Source: an uncultured cyanobacterium
Lineage (GTDB): Bacteria > Cyanobacteriota > Cyanobacteriia > CACIAM-69d
NCBI GenBank assembly: GCA_937894105.1
Contig: CALCTI010000424.1
Span: 1-8,076 of the forward strand
Length of the DNA stretch: 8,076 nt
Direction: 5' to 3'
Made by a program: the position numbers and the translations under genes. The notes beneath the pieces were generated by a model. It made no database searches and was not told the DNA's origin. It saw nothing but the letters and a program-made list of their open reading frames with translations. This document shows, piece after piece, positions 6,222 through 8,076 of this stretch. The first letter of the stretch is position 1; each line of letters starts with the position of its first letter.

Positions 6222-7177
6222 TAGTTGTGCTCAATTTTGCCAGTATTGAGGTAATCAAACAATCGTTGCAGATGTAATTCGGGGCTGTAGTTATTCCAGT
6301 AATGATCGTATCCCGCACGGGCGATCGCCTGTGCTTCCTGGGGATGGCGTAAGTAATAGTTCAACTTCTCGTATAAATCCACCTCCCCGTCAAAGGTCAC
6401 CAAATGCTTGCCCTCCTCAAACAGCATCGACAAACCTGATTCTGGAGTCAGGCGATCCGTTAGTAAAAACCCTCCTGCTGCTAACACTTCAAACACCCGC
6501 AAATTCAAATCTCCATTTAGGGAAATATTTAAACTAATCAGGGATTGATTATTTAAATCCGCCGCCTGACTCTGGGGAGCTTGGGTATGGAAAAGAGGAA
6601 ACCCCTGCTTTTTAATTTGTTCTAATAAATAGCGACGATAGGGATGAAATTGCCCAGCGCTGCCAATAAAAACCAAGGGATGCTGATAAGAATTCTGAGG
6701 CTGACGACGATGGGGGTTCGCTGCAAAGCCTGGTAACCATATGCTTCGTGGATGGCCCGCTTCAGCAAAATAGTGGAGATGATGGCGATCGTGCTCTGAA
6801 ATAATCACATCAAAAGACTCCTGTTCCACATAGTTAAGCAGGGATTGGATGGGGCGATTTAGATGATGCGTATCTCCTACAATTAGAATTTTAGGCACCG
6901 ATTGCGATCGCAGATTAAGCGCCCATCCCCGCTGGGTTGCATCAGCTTTAATAACAATTAAATCCGGCTGCCACTGGGAAAGGGGATCGAAATAGGCGCG
7001 AATATCAGTGGGTTCCGGGCGTGTCTGGACACATAAAAGCTGTCCAGGATTTAGCTGGGTTTGGCAGTCAGGACTAAAGAAAATTTCTGAATGACTAACG
7101 AGGCGATCGCGATAGGTCGCCCGATGAGATAGAAAAAATAAAGCGGTCCGACAATTGCTAGAAAATAAAGGAGTCAT
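6188..7177 (-). CDS. CgeB-like glycosyltransferase (GT-B fold, Glyco_trans_1_2 type)
   Basis: The product is 329 residues from the chosen start. Its C-terminal half carries the pattern of the CgeB-like glycosyltransferase-1 subfamily. In full-frame numbering from 7189, SLNISLNGDLNLRVFEVLAA (219-238, with the conserved Arg-x-Phe-Glu) is followed by GGFLLTDR, LFEEGKHLVTFDGEVDLYEK and a terminal helix around YSPELHLQRLFDYL. The N-terminal half has Rossmann-like strands (PDLIVIKADATQ; PKILIVGDTHHLN; FDVIISEHDRHHL), as expected for the other GT-B half. It should transfer a sugar from a nucleotide donor in the cytoplasm; the substrates are unknown. I prefer ATG 7175-7177 because GGAG lies six bases upstream; ATG 7187-7189, four codons earlier, has no such site. 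It overlaps the preceding gene by 20 bp and ends at the probable start of the large glycosyltransferase gene. Confidence 0.83.
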   Translation of the reverse strand: MTPLFSSNCRTALFFLSHRATYRDRLVSHSEIFFSPDCQTQLNPGQLLCVQTRPEPTDIRAYFDPLSQWQPDLIVIKADATQRGWALNLRSQSVPKILIVGDTHHLNRPIQSLLNYVEQESFDVIISEHDRHHLHYFAEAGHPRSIWLPGFAANPHRRQPQNSYQHPLVFIGSAGQFHPYRRYLLEQIKKQGFPLFHTQAPQSQAADLNNQSLISLNISLNGDLNLRVFEVLAAGGFLLTDRLTPESGLSMLFEEGKHLVTFDGEVDLYEKLNYYLRHPQEAQAIARAGYDHYWNNYSPELHLQRLFDYLNTGKIEHNYCAAADRRVQV

Positions 7178-8027
7178 TGTGCGCTCCATTGGACATCACA
7201 TTAGCTTCAACTGCCGTAGGAAATTGAACTTTAGCAGGCTGCCTTTCCTTGATCAGTTTCCATCCTTTATTCCTTAAACGATTAAAGGCAACATCCATAC
7301 GACTTGCTTTACCCGTCATTGAAATTGCCACATCATCAATCCCTAATTGCCCCTTTAAACTGCCCCACAAACTCGTATCGTCAGCAGGATGAGGCGGCAC
7401 AAAAGTTTTCAGTCCTAAATATTTTTGCAGCGCATAGGAAAAGTGCATATCTTCTCCCATGTAATCAAATCCTTGAACAGGGGGAAATTCATTCCAAAAT
7501 GTTAGCAACCACTCCCGTTTAAAGAACCAAGCATGTCCTACGATATCCACCTCCATCGTGCTTTCATTAGGATTTGGCCAACCGTAACGAACGTGGTCCA
7601 TATAAATATCTGTCCCTTCAAAAACCAGTCCAACGGTGCCTAAAAGTCCTTCATTAGATTGAATTGTTCTTAGACAATTTTCAAACCATCTTGGTCCAGG
7701 AACCGTATCATCATCAAAGACACAAACATATTCTGTTTTTGCGTTTAAGGCATAGGCAAACCGGGCCCAAACTCCAAAATTATAGTTTGACAATGAAGAT
7801 TTACAGTGCCTAATAATATCTAGATTTCCCTGCTCTGGTGAGTATTCGTTATACCAAACCATGGTTTCGTAGGGCTTGATAGTTTGGTGCTGTAGAGCAT
7901 TATAAATAGGGGGGATATTTTCAGGGCGTTTATATCCGTTAATGATGGCTGTTATTGCTCCCGAAATAGGTAAATCTGAGTATTCTTTTTGCTCTTCTTT
8001 TACCTCAGGGTCCCTCGGCGTTGTCAT
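7158..8027 (-). CDS. GT-A-fold glycosyltransferase (family-2-like), possibly partial at its 5' end
   Basis: From ATG 8025-8027 the product has 289 residues. Residues 22-60 give a GT-A start (SGAITAIINGYKRPENIPPI, then TMVWYNE). The donor/metal-binding acidic motif is VCVFDDDTVPGPRWFENCL, with Asp105-107 acting as the DxD site. VDIVGHAWFFKREWL and GEDMHFSYALQ (Gly191-Glu-Asp) follow, as expected of the acceptor side and catalytic-base region. The layout resembles GT2 enzymes and more faintly the exostosin-type GT64 domain; I would not choose between them. It should use a nucleotide sugar in the cytoplasm. The basic C-terminal tail ends NDSFIF. It is the first gene of the cluster visible here, and its 3' end overlaps the CgeB-like gene. 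No Shine-Dalgarno precedes the ATG and the frame stays open to the window edge, so this may be the C-terminal part of a longer protein. Confidence 0.85.
   Translation of the reverse strand: MTTPRDPEVKEEQKEYSDLPISGAITAIINGYKRPENIPPIYNALQHQTIKPYETMVWYNEYSPEQGNLDIIRHCKSSLSNYNFGVWARFAYALNAKTEYVCVFDDDTVPGPRWFENCLRTIQSNEGLLGTVGLVFEGTDIYMDHVRYGWPNPNESTMEVDIVGHAWFFKREWLLTFWNEFPPVQGFDYMGEDMHFSYALQKYLGLKTFVPPHPADDTSLWGSLKGQLGIDDVAISMTGKASRMDVAFNRLRNKGWKLIKERQPAKVQFPTAVEANVMSNGAHNDSFIF
7184..7187 (-). promoter_or_regulatory. Shine-Dalgarno deciding the start of the CgeB-like gene
   Basis: GGAG on the minus strand, six bases before ATG 7175-7177, lies inside the end of the upstream glycosyltransferase gene. 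It favours that start over ATG 7187-7189, four codons upstream in the same frame. Confidence 0.6.
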
Positions 8028-8076
8028 TTGAGTTGAGGGCGTGGGAGTGTCTTGAACAGGCGATCGCGAGTCAGTT
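8028..8076 (-). other. Open in-frame extension upstream of the GT-A glycosyltransferase start
   Basis: Reading the glycosyltransferase frame backwards from ATG 8027 gives TDSRSPVQDTPTPSTQ with no stop up to the window edge. The Pro/Thr/Ser composition continues into MTTPRDPE and looks like an interdomain linker, so the true start may lie outside. Sixteen stop-free codons alone are weak evidence. Confidence 0.45.

Larger units (their letters stand above)
1912..8067. repeat. Dispersed HIP1 octamers (GCGATCGC), 13 exact copies
   Basis: Exact copies start at 1912, 2380, 3679, 4363, 5097, 5290, 5805, 5946, 6095, 6321, 6904, 7103 and 8060. HIP1 is a short palindrome strongly over-represented in many cyanobacterial genomes, and it is the main taxonomic clue here. 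None lies in 1-1911. Confidence 0.92.

Noticed and set aside
6188..6230. Programmed -1 frameshift joining the CgeB-like gene to the large glycosyltransferase
   Set aside because: The second frame is shifted by -1 and overlaps the first, but the overlap contains no X-XXY-YYZ slippery heptamer. A restart at TTG 6173 explains the junction more simply.
1677..7175. Shared C-terminal tail signal (SFIF and QFVF) on two glycosyltransferases
   Set aside because: Only the last few residues are alike, the enzymes are otherwise unrelated, and the other two cluster proteins lack it. It is probably chance.
1..8076. CRISPR array, tRNA or rRNA gene, or insertion sequence
   Set aside because: There are no evenly spaced repeat-spacer units, no cloverleaf-like or rRNA sequence, and no transposase reading frame or flanking terminal inverted repeats.

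Overview
The window looks like chromosomal DNA of a cyanobacterium. The palindromic octamer GCGATCGC (HIP1), a hallmark of many cyanobacterial genomes, occurs exactly 13 times between 1912 and 8067. The left end carries an effector-associated domain of the kind found in cyanobacterial and other multicellular-bacterial conflict systems. No gene gives a species name.

Left part (1-948, minus strand): a 150-residue protein with an N-terminal EAD1-type death-like domain and a Pro/Ser/Thr-rich tail made of two 36-residue repeats. Reading past its TAA stop in the same frame gives 76 more open codons. These lead into the start of a formylglycine-generating-enzyme (FGE/SUMF1, C-type-lectin-fold) domain, which is then cut by an in-frame TAG at 11-13. 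The locus therefore appears to be a former EAD1-linker-FGE protein broken by two nonsense codons. The 254 bases upstream of it hold only short, probably decayed reading frames, a 13-bp direct repeat and a candidate promoter for the next gene.

Middle (949-1676, plus strand): one gene for a small exported protein of unknown function, ending in a clear rho-independent terminator. It converges on the glycosyltransferase cluster.

Right part (1677-8076, all minus strand): four glycosyltransferase genes, transcribed right to left. In order they are a GT-A-fold (family-2-like) enzyme that may start beyond the right edge, a CgeB-like GT-B enzyme, a 1109-codon protein, and a GT4 enzyme. The 1109-codon protein joins an unassigned N-terminal region, a GT4 domain and three tandem copies of an unassigned ~130-residue domain. 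The first three genes overlap or abut and look translationally coupled; the fourth follows after a 159-bp AT-rich gap. Together they suggest stepwise assembly of a surface glycan (polysaccharide or protein-linked), but the sequence does not show donor, acceptor or product.

The points most worth following up are the broken EAD1-FGE gene, the triple unassigned domain on the large glycosyltransferase, and the open frame running off the right edge.
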